A stretch of DNA of 64,000 nucleotides from contig NZ_CP031415.1 in the NCBI RefSeq assembly GCF_003367315.1, positions 618,001 through 682,000 on the forward strand, given 5' to 3'. This document shows positions 17,343-26,239 of this stretch, piece after piece. How positions within the stretch are numbered: the stretch's first letter is position 1; the number at the start of each line of letters is the position of its first letter. Made by a program: the position numbers and the translations under genes. The notes under the pieces were generated by a model, which searched no databases, was not told the DNA's origin, and was given only the letters and a program-made list of their open reading frames with translations. The DNA is from Saccharospirillum mangrovi (GTDB lineage: Bacteria; Pseudomonadota; Gammaproteobacteria; Pseudomonadales; Natronospirillaceae).

Positions 17343-17996
17343 ATGAACCTATCGGATATTTTCCCAAAAGAGTCCATTAGCAAAAAATTCAATAGTGAAA
17401 TATCAATTCAAGAACGAGGCCGTAAAAATCTTAATGAAATAGCTAATCTAAAGACAGGCTGTATGGTAGAGATAGGTGGCGGGGCTTGGGATAGGTATGT
17501 TCAACAAAATCCAAGTTGTGACCCTAGAGCGTTAGGCTCATTTTTTGATGACGGTTCCCCTAAATTATATTTGGCTATGGAGCGCCTTACAGGGTTAAAA
17601 GTCTTAAAAGATATTCTATACACAACCGCACATGTTATAGATGAATCTCTTGAAGATACATTATGTGCTGAGTTATTACTTGCGGTTACGTGGCCAAATG
17701 TATTGCGAATATCAGATGTTACTTTCATCAACCCATATGGACCAATACCTGAGACAGAAAGGCAGTATCACTATCAAGATTATAAAGGTTTAGGTTTGTT
17801 TCCTGAGCTTTTGGAAAACTGTGAAAAGTTCTGCTCTGAAAACGATATTCCTGAAATCACGCTGTCTGCAGCGTATATAGATCTTGTACCTTTCTTTGAA
17901 AGTTATGGGTTTATGGTTGAAGACACACCAGCTGGAAGGGCATATCTTGAGCTGGAGGCAGGTATTCCAATGCACAAAGTTCTAAAGAATGCATAA
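17343..17996 (+). CDS. GNAT-like cassette protein of unknown substrate
   Basis: 217 aa from ATG 17343; the longer frame to 17307 would begin inside attC3, so it is not preferred. The C-terminal third (YKGLGLFPELLENCEKFC…ITLSAAYIDLVPFFESYGF) has the helix-strand-helix and terminal strand pattern of GNAT acetyltransferases, ending in an FFESYGF element. The N-terminal half is unlike any family I know. No Q/RxxGxG/A acetyl-CoA loop is obvious, so an acetyltransferase activity is uncertain. Confidence 0.6.
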   Translation: MNLSDIFPKESISKKFNSEISIQERGRKNLNEIANLKTGCMVEIGGGAWDRYVQQNPSCDPRALGSFFDDGSPKLYLAMERLTGLKVLKDILYTTAHVIDESLEDTLCAELLLAVTWPNVLRISDVTFINPYGPIPETERQYHYQDYKGLGLFPELLENCEKFCSENDIPEITLSAAYIDLVPFFESYGFMVEDTPAGRAYLELEAGIPMHKVLKNA

Positions 17997-18078
17997 CAAA
18001 GCCAAGCACAATCGCCCAATGAAAAAAACGCATTGGGCTGGACCTCTCTGTCGCTCGGCCTGTGTTGGCGGCGTTAGG
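17991..18078 (+). repeat. attC site 4
   Basis: Begins GCATAACAAAGCCAAGCACA and ends GTGTTGGCGGCGTTAGGG, enclosing a CGCCCAATG/CATTGGGC hairpin. It overlaps the stop of the upstream gene. Confidence 0.85.
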
Positions 18079-18124
18079 GTGAATTGGTTGGCATAGCTCA
18101 AATTATTTAATTAGAGATTATTAA

Positions 18125-19348
18125 ATGGCATCTCTCTCAGAAGAAGACACCGTAAGGTCATGGCTTGACAATTTTGAAGACCAAGATCGACAAGCGGCAA
18201 TTGATTTAGTTAACGAAGTGTTGCTGGTCAGTAGGGATGACTTTGTCGAAGAGTTGAATTCGCTGTTAGATTCGATCAGTGGGTCAAAAGCCTGCCCTAA
18301 AAAAATCGCCCTTTATGCCGAGCGTCCGGTAAAAAAAGTTTTTGGTAATACCCCTTGCTTTTTTCCAAATTCGAGACATGGACGGGCGGAAGGAAGTGGA
18401 GTGCCTCCCATAGTTGCTGATCCTAGGAACCAAGAAGTAGGAAGTGAGGGAATTGTTGCAAACCTTATTACTGATTATTCCCGAAGGAAAGGGGGGTTTT
18501 GTTTTTCCCACCCAGGACCAAATAAATTACGTAGTGAAAAGGTTAGAGTTATTGGCGTCGTAACCGATTTTATTGGTTCGGGCCAACGTATTATCAGAAT
18601 GCTTGACTCACTCGGTTCTGTTGCGACTCTTAATAGCTGGACTTCATATAAACTTATTAAATTTGTCGTTCTCGCTTACTCTGGAACAACAGAAGGGCTA
18701 AAGGCAGTCCGGTCTCACAGGTTGCGGCCCGAAGTCCTTGTCGTAATGGGGTGCCCTACTATACAAAATTCTTTCGTAGGCGAAAGACGTAAAGAAGTGG
18801 AAAGGATATGCCATTCGCAGCCAAAAAGGCATCCGGAGCCGCTGGGCTTTCTAGCCAGCGGTGCGCTCATAGCATTTTCTCATGGTTGTCCTAACAACAC
18901 CCCTCCAATTCTTCACAGCAGGAGATCGGGATGGAGACCTTTATTTCGTGGGCGGAGTACCAGTGAGCTTCCAAGTGAACTATTCAGATTTGATGAGTGC
19001 AACGCTCATGACCAACGAACGCATCGTCTGCTTAACATAAGAGATGCAAGAAATAAGCTGGATAGCTCCAAAAACGAAGAGTGGGTGACGGTTTTAAAGG
19101 TCTTAGCGGCAGCTGAAAAAGGGTTAAAGGACCCAGGTGAGATTTCTGCAAGGGTTCGCATGAAAATTAATACTGTGGACAACATTCTTATGTTAGCGAT
19201 TCAAGCGCGGTGGCTGAATTGTGAACACCGATTGACGCAATTGGGAATGCGTGAACTCGCACGTTTCCGTCGGCGCCGCCGGAAAGCACCATTGCTTGTA
19301 GGTAGCGATGAAAGCTTTTACTATCCAACTCAGCTGAGGGCTCTATGA
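18125..19348 (+). CDS. Retron effector: PRTase-like domain with C-terminal winged helix
   Basis: 407 aa. VVTDFIGSGQRI (146-156) matches the PRPP-binding loop pattern of type I phosphoribosyltransferases. FSHGCPNNTPPILHS (251-265) followed by W-x-PLFRGR is a conserved block of PRTase-like retron effectors. Residues ~305-400 form a winged-helix segment (AAEKGLKDPGEISARVRM … LTQLGMRELARFRRR). A PRTase/ribosyltransferase plus winged-helix protein upstream of ncRNA and RT is the arrangement described for type III-like retrons such as Ec73; type assignment is inference. ATG 18125 is in an AT-rich leader after attC4. Likely the toxic arm of an abortive-infection system. Confidence 0.75.
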   Translation: MASLSEEDTVRSWLDNFEDQDRQAAIDLVNEVLLVSRDDFVEELNSLLDSISGSKACPKKIALYAERPVKKVFGNTPCFFPNSRHGRAEGSGVPPIVADPRNQEVGSEGIVANLITDYSRRKGGFCFSHPGPNKLRSEKVRVIGVVTDFIGSGQRIIRMLDSLGSVATLNSWTSYKLIKFVVLAYSGTTEGLKAVRSHRLRPEVLVVMGCPTIQNSFVGERRKEVERICHSQPKRHPEPLGFLASGALIAFSHGCPNNTPPILHSRRSGWRPLFRGRSTSELPSELFRFDECNAHDQRTHRLLNIRDARNKLDSSKNEEWVTVLKVLAAAEKGLKDPGEISARVRMKINTVDNILMLAIQARWLNCEHRLTQLGMRELARFRRRRRKAPLLVGSDESFYYPTQLRAL

Positions 19349-19526
19349 AAGAGATTAGATATTTGCCACGAAAGTGGCAAGGGGTTCCTTCTGCGGAGCC
19401 TAGGGTACGGGAGTTCCTGTGCTCAGATCGCGGAGCAGTCTTTTCATGCTGCGCATCAGCGCAATCTAGCCCGGGCGATGTCTTAGGGCTAGATCGCGCT
19501 GATCCCCACCGAGGTGGGTCAAAGTA
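19349..19526 (+). ncRNA. Retron msr-msd template RNA
   Basis: 178-bp non-coding gap between effector and RT with three hairpins. TTGCCAC-GAAA-GTGGCAA (19363-19380) is an msr-like stem. A long stem 19455-19472 / 19486-19503 pairs 17 of 18 bases with a 13-base loop and is the probable msd. CCCACC-GA-GGTGGG lies at 19505-19518. Position and structure fit a retron ncRNA. The a1/a2 pairing and the branching G cannot be assigned with certainty. Confidence 0.75.
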
Positions 19527-20681
19527 ATGTTTTTCTGGAGTCCTCAGCGCTACCAATTTGAAGGTGAAAAGCACGGGATAGATGACGATTCTATCGCTGC
19601 TTCCGTTGAAGTAATTAAACGAATTCAGAGTATTAATAAGCGGTTGCCAATTGTTCTAACGCTCCGTCATTTAAGTTGGCTAACGGATATTAACTACGGA
19701 TATTTAAGGAAAGTTGTAAGTCGTGAGTCTGGAAAATACAAGCGTGTTCTTTTCAAGAAGAAAGTTCCTGGTAGGTCTCGTTACCGAGAAATACATATTC
19801 CTGAAGCATCATTGCTTACAGTTCAGAAATGGATAACGGCCAAAATATTAAGCAACACCAACGCACACCCTTCAAGTTTTGCCTATCATCCTGATTCTCA
19901 GCCTATTTTTGCTGCTAGTAGGCACTGCGGATGTAAGTGGCTACTAAAGATCGATATTGAGAATTTCTTCCACAGCATATCTGAGCGTATGGTTTATAAG
20001 GTATTTAGAGATCTTGGTTATACAAAATTATTATCGTTTGAATTGGCTCGCATAACTACGACGACAGGCCTTAGTAATAAAAGCAGTGAAGACATTTTTC
20101 GATCAGATTCTTCCCGGTGGCCTTCGATTCCGAATTACTATTGCTCTAATGAGGGGTTCCTCCCTCAAGGAGCCCCCTCAAGTCCAATGCTTTCGAATCT
20201 TGTTATGAAAGCTATTGATAAAGATCTAGAACATTTGGCTAATTGTAGCGGGTTTACGTATACACGATATGCTGATGACCTTGCGTTTTCAACAGAAAAA
20301 AGCGCGACAATAGTGGATATAACTAGATTTAAGAAAAAAGTTAATCGCCTATTGATTGAGGCAGGTTTTAACCCAAATAAAAGGAAGACTGCTATTCGTG
20401 GTCCGGGCGCAAGAAGGATTATACTGGGAATTTTGGTTGATAGTACAAATCCAAGATTGAGTAAGGAGTATAAGGACCAAATACGTCAACACCTATACTA
20501 TTTGTGTTCACAAGAGCATGGCCCTTCTAAGCACGCAGAGGCCCGAAAACTTTCGGTGTCGACTTTGTTTCATCATGTCAGGGGCAAGATAGCATGGGCT
20601 AAAAAGGTTGAACCGGAGTTTGGCGCATTGTGTTTGGAAAAATTTGAAAGTATCAGTTGGCCACCATTAGATAAATGGTAA
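19527..20681 (+). CDS. Retron reverse transcriptase
   Basis: 384 aa. RT motifs in order: IPEASLLTVQKWI (motif 1-like), retron motif X as AASRH at 129-133 (family NAxxH, Asn replaced by Ala), KIDIENFF (D143), PQGAPSSP (213-220), catalytic YADD (248-251), and RRIILGILVD in the position of the usual VTG motif. It begins directly after the structured ncRNA, as in retrons, and would copy the msd into ssDNA. No fused C-terminal effector domain is seen. The whole effector-ncRNA-RT unit lies between attC4 and attC5. Confidence 0.92.
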   Translation: MFFWSPQRYQFEGEKHGIDDDSIAASVEVIKRIQSINKRLPIVLTLRHLSWLTDINYGYLRKVVSRESGKYKRVLFKKKVPGRSRYREIHIPEASLLTVQKWITAKILSNTNAHPSSFAYHPDSQPIFAASRHCGCKWLLKIDIENFFHSISERMVYKVFRDLGYTKLLSFELARITTTTGLSNKSSEDIFRSDSSRWPSIPNYYCSNEGFLPQGAPSSPMLSNLVMKAIDKDLEHLANCSGFTYTRYADDLAFSTEKSATIVDITRFKKKVNRLLIEAGFNPNKRKTAIRGPGARRIILGILVDSTNPRLSKEYKDQIRQHLYYLCSQEHGPSKHAEARKLSVSTLFHHVRGKIAWAKKVEPEFGALCLEKFESISWPPLDKW

Positions 20682-20710
20682 AGGTGACTTGATCACGCCA
20701 TCTTGGTACA

Positions 20711-20791
20711 GCCCTAACAATCGCAGGCACGGCGACGTCGTCTATCGGGACTTCGCCTTCATTCCAAAGACGCGCATGCTGCGGGTTTTAT
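20711..20791 (+). repeat. attC site 5
   Basis: Begins GCCCTAACAATCGCAGGCAC and ends GCGCATGCTGCGGGTTTTA. The left core is good; the right core (GTTTTAT) is degenerate. The internal GGCGACGTC and CTTCGCCTTCATTCC parts match attC 3. Confidence 0.7.
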
Positions 20792-20811
20792 TGATTTATA
20801 GAGGAGGAAGA

Positions 20812-21276
20812 GTGTCTCTGAAATATTTTTTATATTGGTGTAGGATAAAAAGGTTAAAAACTTTTGATGACTTACGTTTCTCATTAGAAAACTTCCCATA
20901 TCGACATTTTTCATATGAACAAGGAAATGTTATAAGAAGGGGCGGTTTGAGAAATAAAAATAATGTACAAGACTATGAAATTTATTGTTCTTCAAAAACT
21001 CTAAGTGGACACATCATGACGATAGAGCGTGCAAATACAAAACATCAAGTGTGCTCTATACACCATCTATCAATCCATCCTGATTTTCGTAGGAAAAAGC
21101 TTGGGAAATCCTGTATTAAAGGTTTTATTAAGCTTGTTAAGTATGAGAAAAAAGTAGATAAATTAAGGTTTGAGGAGCGGCTTTGGTTCGAGGTTTACTA
21201 TCAAGATTTTTTCAATAATACTCTTGGCGCAACATTGGTTAGTAGTAACCCTGATGTCTGGGAGCTAACTATGTAA
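20812..21276 (+). CDS. GNAT-family acetyltransferase-like cassette protein
   Basis: 154 aa from the GTG at 20812, chosen because GAGGAGGAAG is immediately upstream; an in-frame ATG at 20689 would translate through attC5. The core CSIHHLSIHPDFRRKKLGKS (about residues 81-100) is the strand plus R-R-x-x-x-G pyrophosphate-binding loop of GNAT enzymes. A final Trp-Glu strand (DVWELTM) ends it. Substrate unknown. Basic, AT-rich, unlike its neighbours in codon use. Confidence 0.65.
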   Translation: MSLKYFLYWCRIKRLKTFDDLRFSLENFPYRHFSYEQGNVIRRGGLRNKNNVQDYEIYCSSKTLSGHIMTIERANTKHQVCSIHHLSIHPDFRRKKLGKSCIKGFIKLVKYEKKVDKLRFEERLWFEVYYQDFFNNTLGATLVSSNPDVWELTM

Positions 21277-21427
21277 GAATACATCACAGAACGCCCAATA
21301 TTGACTAACAAACGTTCGGCATATCGGGATCCATTGTGTTTAGTGTTTATGAAGGTAAATCGAGCTGAGTGGTACGCTTATTAACCACTTGGCTTTGCCT
21401 ATATTTTGAAGGAATTGCAATGTTCTG
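21277..21427. other. Cassette junction remnant before the IS element
   Basis: ACTAACAAACGTTCGGC at about 21304 looks like the left half of an attC site after the GNAT gene, but no matching right half is found before the IS begins. The site may have been split or deleted by the insertion. No gene is visible. Confidence 0.4.
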
Positions 21428-21489
21428 TGAACTGCCCCCAACTTTCTAATCCAAAGTGAACTTTGTAATGTTCATCACAAGAGAGGACG

Positions 21490-21615
21490 ATGAGCATGAA
21501 GAAGCGATTCACCGAAGAACAGATTATCCCTACCCTGAAGGAAGCCGAAGCGGGTTTGCCCATCAAAGAGCTGTGCCGGAAGAACAGTATCTCGGATGCC
21601 ACCTTTTATACCTAG
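21490..21615 (+). pseudogene. IS3-family OrfA, interrupted by TAG
   Basis: MSMKKRFTEEQIIPTLKEAE … LPIKELCRKNSISDATFYT is the HTH of IS3-family OrfA. The Trp codon expected after FYT is TAG (21613-21615) and the frame degenerates after that. Confidence 0.8.
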
Positions 21616-21769
21616 CGGAAGAAGTGCAACGGCCTTGTAGTCTTTAGGCCCGTCGCCTCATAGCCTTGGAGGCAGAGAACACCCGCCTTAAAAGCTGCTG
21701 GCCGAGTCCATGCTCGATACCGAAGCCCTGAGAACCGAAAGTACTAACCGTCGAGAACAAGCGCGAGGC

Positions 21770-22615
21770 GGTGCGTTCCATGCCCTTGCAGACCCAGCTA
21801 TCGGAGCGCAAAGCCTGTTCACTCGTCGGGTTATCCCGCGCCACCTTGAGGTATCAGCCCAAGCTGTCTGTGGAGGATCGGGCGTCGTCGGATCGCATTC
21901 GTCCCATTGTCTATGAACGTCGCCGGTTTGGTTACCGGCGCGCACTTCAGGTGTTGCGTCAAGAGGAAACGGAGGTGAACCACAAGAAGGTCTACCGACT
22001 GTATCGTGAAGCCGGACTGGCGGTTCGCCAGCGCCGTCATGGCGTGATGGTTGAGCGACAGTCGCTGATATTACCCGAAGCGCCGAACCATACCTGGTCA
22101 ATGGATTTTGTGATGGATGCGTTGGCCACGGGCCGCCGCATCAAATGCCTGACCATCGTGGACGACTTCACTAAGGAGTGCTTGGATACCCGGTTGCCAT
22201 AGGAATATCCGGTCACCAAGTAGTTCGATTGCTCAATGCCATTGCTGCTTTTAGAGGATATCCAAAGTCGATCAGAACCGACCAGGGCCCGGAGCTTACA
22301 GGCAAAGCGTTGAATCAATGGGCGTATGACAACGGTGTCGAGCTGAAATTGATCCAGCCGGGAAAGCCCACGAAAATGGTTACATCGAGAGTTTTAATGG
22401 AAAGTTCCGGGACGAACGTCTTAACGAACATTGGTTCCGAGACTTGGCACATGTACGAGAAGAGATCAACTGCTGGCGTCTGGATTGCAATGAATATCGA
22501 CTGCACTCATCGCGGGGTTATCAAACGCCTTTGGAGTTTGCAGCGATGGTCCGAAAGGCGACAAAAGGTCCAAACGCAATGGACATTACTAGGACGCCGT
22601 TGGAGTGAATCTTGA
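21770..22615 (+). pseudogene. IS3-family OrfB transposase, frameshifted
   Basis: Starts SERKACSLVGLSRATLRYQ, continues through RFGYRRALQVLRQE, VYRLYREAGL and HTWSMDFVMDAL (first catalytic Asp of DDE), then loses frame near 22190. The second Asp is in YPKSIRTDQGPE. After another shift near 22370, NGYIESFNGKFRDE (catalytic Glu) and NEYRLHSSRGYQTPLEF are readable. At least two frameshifts; inactive. Confidence 0.85.
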
Positions 22616-22674
22616 GGCCAGGTCAGCAGAACCGAAGCGGGCAGTCGACATGGGTAGGTATCTCTAAATTGCTT

Positions 22675-24294
22675 TTAGAGGTTTCGAATCCGAGCGACCA
22701 GCTCGTTGATTCTGTCTGCTTTGCCTGGTCCAGTCCCGATAAGCGATTCGGCCAGGGTCATCAGCCAGTGAATGCGTTCATCTTCCGGCGCTTCCAGGAT
22801 GGCATCCAATGCGCCATCCTCGATTTGTCCCACTATGGTTTAAAGGTTTGCTATCCGATGAACCAACTCACGTTTACGATCGTCCGCGCCGATATTGTCG
22901 GCTTTTATGTAGGACTCAGCCAATACCATCAGCCACCTCAACCGGTCTTCGTCCGGAGCTTCCAAAAGTGCATACAGGGCGTCGTCCTCAACCGCCAGCT
23001 CGCCAATACTTTGCAATCGGGCTATTTGGGCCTGACGCTTGGCGACCTGGTAGCTTTGCGTGGTCGATTCATACCGGTGCCCCAGCTGTACTTGAGCATA
23101 ATTACCCAGTAGTGCGGCGGTGCCATGTCGTACCCAGTGGCCCGAAGCTCTGGCTAGAATCGCCTTTTCGCGATCGGTCAATCCCAGCTCTGGGTGCCGG
23201 TCGACCCAGCGCTGAACGTACTCGAACAGGCCTCCGATCTCAGCATATACAGTCGAATAGCTCAACGACGTCGACGCCTGGCGTTGCCGGCCAAGCCGCA
23301 GGGGCAACAGCAGATGCCGCGGGGCCAACTCTGTCGAGCTTGGCTCTCCGGGCTTGGGCGCTGATGATCGGGGCCGCACGGGCTCGGCTGGCAGGTCCAT
23401 GGCTGCCCGGTACCGGTAATACTCATCCTGCAGCTCCGGCACCCAGGGCACCGGATGCCGCTTAACACCATGCCCTTTAACGACGAGTGACAGCATTGGG
23501 ATGTCCTGGTCATCGAGAAAGATGTCATCGAGCGTGGCCAGGCAGCCGGAGCTGACCCGGGCCGCTGTATAGAAGTAGAAATTGAAGATCCAGCGCCGGT
23601 GAGCGAACACCCGGGGGGCGAGTGCCGGCAACCGGGGTGCATCAGGCCCCAGCCCCTGGCCATCGTCGGTAAATGCCGCCCCATGGTCCAGATAATGACG
23701 AATCGCCTCGATGCAGCTGAACGGAAGCTCCCGCTCCGATTTGCCGGCGTCCCCGTGCTGGCCCAGCCGGGTATCCTCGGTGAGGGCACTGGTCAGCTTC
23801 CAGGGGTTGCCCGGGAGGTACCCGGCATCGCTCATCCACTGGAACAGGGTCGAGATCCGATTCAGCGTCTGTTGCGCCGTCACGGCGTTCATGGGCGCTC
23901 TGAATGGGCGCCACTCTGGGTTCGGCCGATTTTCCAGGGTCAGCCAATAGGGCGGGGGCTTGCCGGCGCTGGACACGAAGGCCGGTTCCGGGTGCTGCAG
24001 CCAGGTCTGGAACTCAGAACAGTGCCGTAATTTAATCGATTGCAGGCTGTCCAGGCCCTGGACCCGCAGGAACACCAGCAGCTTGAGGATGGCGCCGGTC
24101 ATCGCCTTGTGGGTCGTCGGCTTCTGGCACTTGGCCACCAGATACTCATGGATGGCTTCAAAGTCATTTTCGGCCGCGAGCAGGGACATCGGCCGACCGG
24201 CCGCGCCCGGTGATCCCCAGTGGCCCTGTTCCAGGGCATGGATCTGGTACTGCGCCTGCAGCAGCGGGGATGTCTCGATGGGGCGGGTGGCCAT
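22675..24294 (-). CDS. Tyrosine recombinase with premature stop and duplicated C-terminal module
   Basis: 484 aa as translated (24294 to the TAA ending at 22840). An N-terminal SAM-like core-binding region (YLVAKCQKPTTHKAMTGAIL) is followed by a catalytic domain with FYFYTAARVSSGCLATLDDI (Arg I), SGHWVRHGTAALLG (HxxR-like) and LGHRYESTTQSYQ (H/Tyr). The last residues, EAPDEDRLRWLMVLAES … ELVHRIANL, are followed after TAA by 54 in-frame codons (to 22675) that repeat the same module: EAPEDERIHWLMTLAES … ELVARIRNL. The stop may be a recent nonsense mutation in a longer protein. Much more GC-rich than the cassettes around it, suggesting separate acquisition. Confidence 0.75.
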
Positions 24295-24370
24295 GCGAAC
24301 CTCAAAATGCTATCAATATATTGTTTTATTACATTGATGGCTGGATTAAAACTAAGAGTGGCGTAGATAC

Positions 24371-24428
24371 AGCTAACAATCAAATTCGTCCGACGCCAAA
24401 GAACGGCGCGGCTGATTAGGGCGTTATG
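24371..24428 (+). repeat. attC site 6 (upstream of nuclease cassette)
   Basis: Starts AGCTAACAATCAAATTCGTC and ends GGCTGATTAGGGCGTTATGC, with pairing CCGACGCC/GGCGCGG arms. Lies just before the TTG start region of the next cassette. Confidence 0.75.
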
Positions 24429-24452
24429 CTACCAACATAATTGGAGTCTCGA

Positions 24453-24908
24453 TTGAAAGTAGATAAAGGTCAGATTGGGTTAGCTTGAGAATTCAGGGTT
24501 GCATCTGAAATTCTACGGCGAGGTTTTTCTGCAAATATCACCTTCGGAAACACTAAGGCTACAGATATAGTCGTTCTGGGTAGCAGAAATCGATTCATAC
24601 GTGTTGAGGTTAAGACGAGCAAAAATAACCATAATTTCGTGACCAGTTATTTCCCTAAGTACTCTGAGCCGGGTAACTCAGAGCCTGATCTTTGGGTGTT
24701 GTATTTGCCCAACCAAGGTGGGATGTCAGATAGCGATAGATTTTTCTTGCTGACCCATGAAGAGGTCGGAGAATTGCAACTGATAGTTAATAAAGGCAAC
24801 GAAACGGAGAAGGGGAAAGGGGTTGATAATATCCCTCTAAAAGTCCTTCTGGAGAATAGATCAGATACCGAGGATCGATGGAATCTCATGGCCGATTTGT
24901 TGTCCTGA
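24453..24908 (+). pseudogene. PD-(D/E)XK-like nuclease cassette with one in-frame TGA
   Basis: The TTG at 24453 follows GGAG. The reading is MKVDKGQIGLA, then TGA (24486-24488), then in the same frame EFRVASEILRRGFSANITFG, NTKATDIVVLGSRNRFIRVEVKTSK and on to TAA-free coding through DLLS. The GLA[G]EFRVASE start and the D-(x)n-E-V-K pattern match small PD-(D/E)XK nuclease-like proteins often linked to defence or mobile DNA. The stop replaces the position where this motif usually has Gly (GGA to TGA would suffice). Total 151 codons. An internal start after the stop would lose the first helix. Confidence 0.7.
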
Positions 24909-24930
24909 ATTGAGCTCTAACTGTGGAAAA

Positions 24931-25002
24931 GCATAACAAGTCATCCAGTTCGTTCCGGCCTTCGGACTCCATCGGACGTCCTTGTCAGGGCGCCGCTGAA
25001 TA
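24931..25002 (+). repeat. attC site 7
   Basis: Begins AGCATAACAAGTCATCCAGT; central CGTTCCGG…CCTTCGGACTCC hairpin; ends TTGTCAGGGCGCCGCTGA, where the right core is degenerate. Confidence 0.7.
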
Positions 25003-25058
25003 TTGGCGATAGTGTTCTCTAGAGTGGCCCGAGATTGGAGAGAGGGAGCTATAGGAAA

Positions 25059-26123
25059 ATGTTAACTGACATATTTGCCGATCGTTATCTCGCGGTTCAA
25101 ATGTGGGATGCCTTCACCGACGTAGAAGAACGATTCCTTGTACAGGGCTTTCGCATAGTTATCGAACAGTTGATTCCATATTACAGAGACGGAAAGGAAA
25201 TAGCTTCAGCTAAAGCCACTTGGACTTCATTGCACGATAAGCTGAGTATGGAATTGGGGCTGACTGAGCTAGCGCCTAAAGCGTATCTTTTCCAATCAAC
25301 CTACAACTGAAACCCGGTAACTCATAGCGGTACGTGGACAATAGAAAAAGTCTGCAAGGATTTTGTTAACGCCAAGTATGACGGTAACTTTTCACCGGAT
25401 AGATTTATCAAAGAGCGCATTAGTTTCATTGAATTAGCTTTTCGCGAACGCGAAAACCAAATCAATTATATGAACGAAAAATTGCCTCAACAGCTCATTG
25501 AAGCCAGAATCGAGAGTAAGCGTGTCCGACCAGGTAGCAGAGGAATTAGATTGCCCGGAAATAGGGAGGATGGCTTGAGGGCATTTAACGAATCTATCAA
25601 CCGAGCTTTTAAAGAATCGGTAGAAGAACTAAACGAACGAATGAGGCGGGCCAATTTCAATCTGCACTACCATAATGGTTTTATACAAATTTCTAATGAT
25701 GAACTCATGAATGAGCAGGTTGAGGAGCCTTTCTGGGCTGTTATCAATTCTCTGCTTTGGAAGAATGTTGATATAGATATGAAAGAGGCTATCGACCTGA
25801 GAGACAGTAATGGTAGAGACCCAGCCTTCTACGCGGCACGAGCATTAGAAAGTACCATTAAGATAATATCCGACCAAAAGGGCTTCACGCACGGAAGCGA
25901 AAAAGGGGCACACAACTACATCGACAACCTCGGTAGCAAAAAGAATGGCGGTTACATTAATGAGTGGGAAAGGGAGTCGCTAAAGTCATTCTTTACTGCA
26001 GTTAGAAATTCGTTTAGTCACGGCCCCGGTAGTGATGACATGCCTAAGTTAACAGAACAGCAAACGGATTGGACAATAGAGTCTTGCATGTCTTGGATTA
26101 AGTCTTTAGTAAAGCGGATGTGA
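25059..26123 (+). pseudogene. AbiJ/Abi_C-like HEPN abortive-infection gene with one in-frame TGA
   Basis: ATG 25059 lies after GGGAGCTATAGG. The N-terminal part (MLTDIFADRYLAVQMWDAF … LVQGFRIVIEQLIPYY) resembles AbiJ-type N-terminal domains. TGA at 25308-25310 follows QSTYN. The same frame resumes as NPVTHSGTWTIEKVCKDF and runs to 26123. The C-terminal domain (GRDPAFYAARALESTIKIIS … AVRNSFSHGPG) is the Abi_C/HEPN type with R-N-S-F-S-H, an R(X4)H nuclease motif. Apart from the one TGA the 354 codons are intact, so the lesion is recent, or read through. Confidence 0.75.
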
Positions 26124-26142
26124 CATATGATGTGCCAAGCAA

Positions 26143-26220
26143 ACACTAACAATGCCAGCCAGAGGGACCAAAAACCCGCCGCTTCGCTCTGGTTTTTCGG
26201 CCCCTGCTGGCGGCGTTATG
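26143..26220 (+). repeat. attC site 8
   Basis: Begins ACACTAACAATGCCAGCCAG and ends CCTGCTGGCGGCGTTATG, with long pairing AGGGACCAAAAACC … GGTTTTTCGGCCCC arms: one of the cleanest attC hairpins in the array. Confidence 0.9.
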
Positions 26221-26239
26221 GGTGTAGGAGAATCTGAGT

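Larger units (their letters stand above)
21428..22625 (+). mobile_element. Degenerate IS3-family (IS407-group-like) insertion sequence
   Basis: The ends are TGAACTGCCCCC (21428) and, inverted, GGCCAGGTCA ending at 22625, similar to the IS407-type TGA…TGCCCCC repeats. Inside are a broken orfA and a broken orfB in the usual order. No flanking target duplication was recognised (TCTG versus GCAG), consistent with age or rearrangement. Confidence 0.75.

Noticed and set aside
20689-20811. N-terminal extension of the GNAT cassette protein
   Set aside because: It would be translated from attC 5 and lacks a ribosome binding site, whereas GTG 20812 has GAGGAGGAAG just upstream.
23262-24030. Long antisense ORFs over the tyrosine recombinase
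   Set aside because: They are shadows of the GC-rich recombinase frame; none shows a domain.
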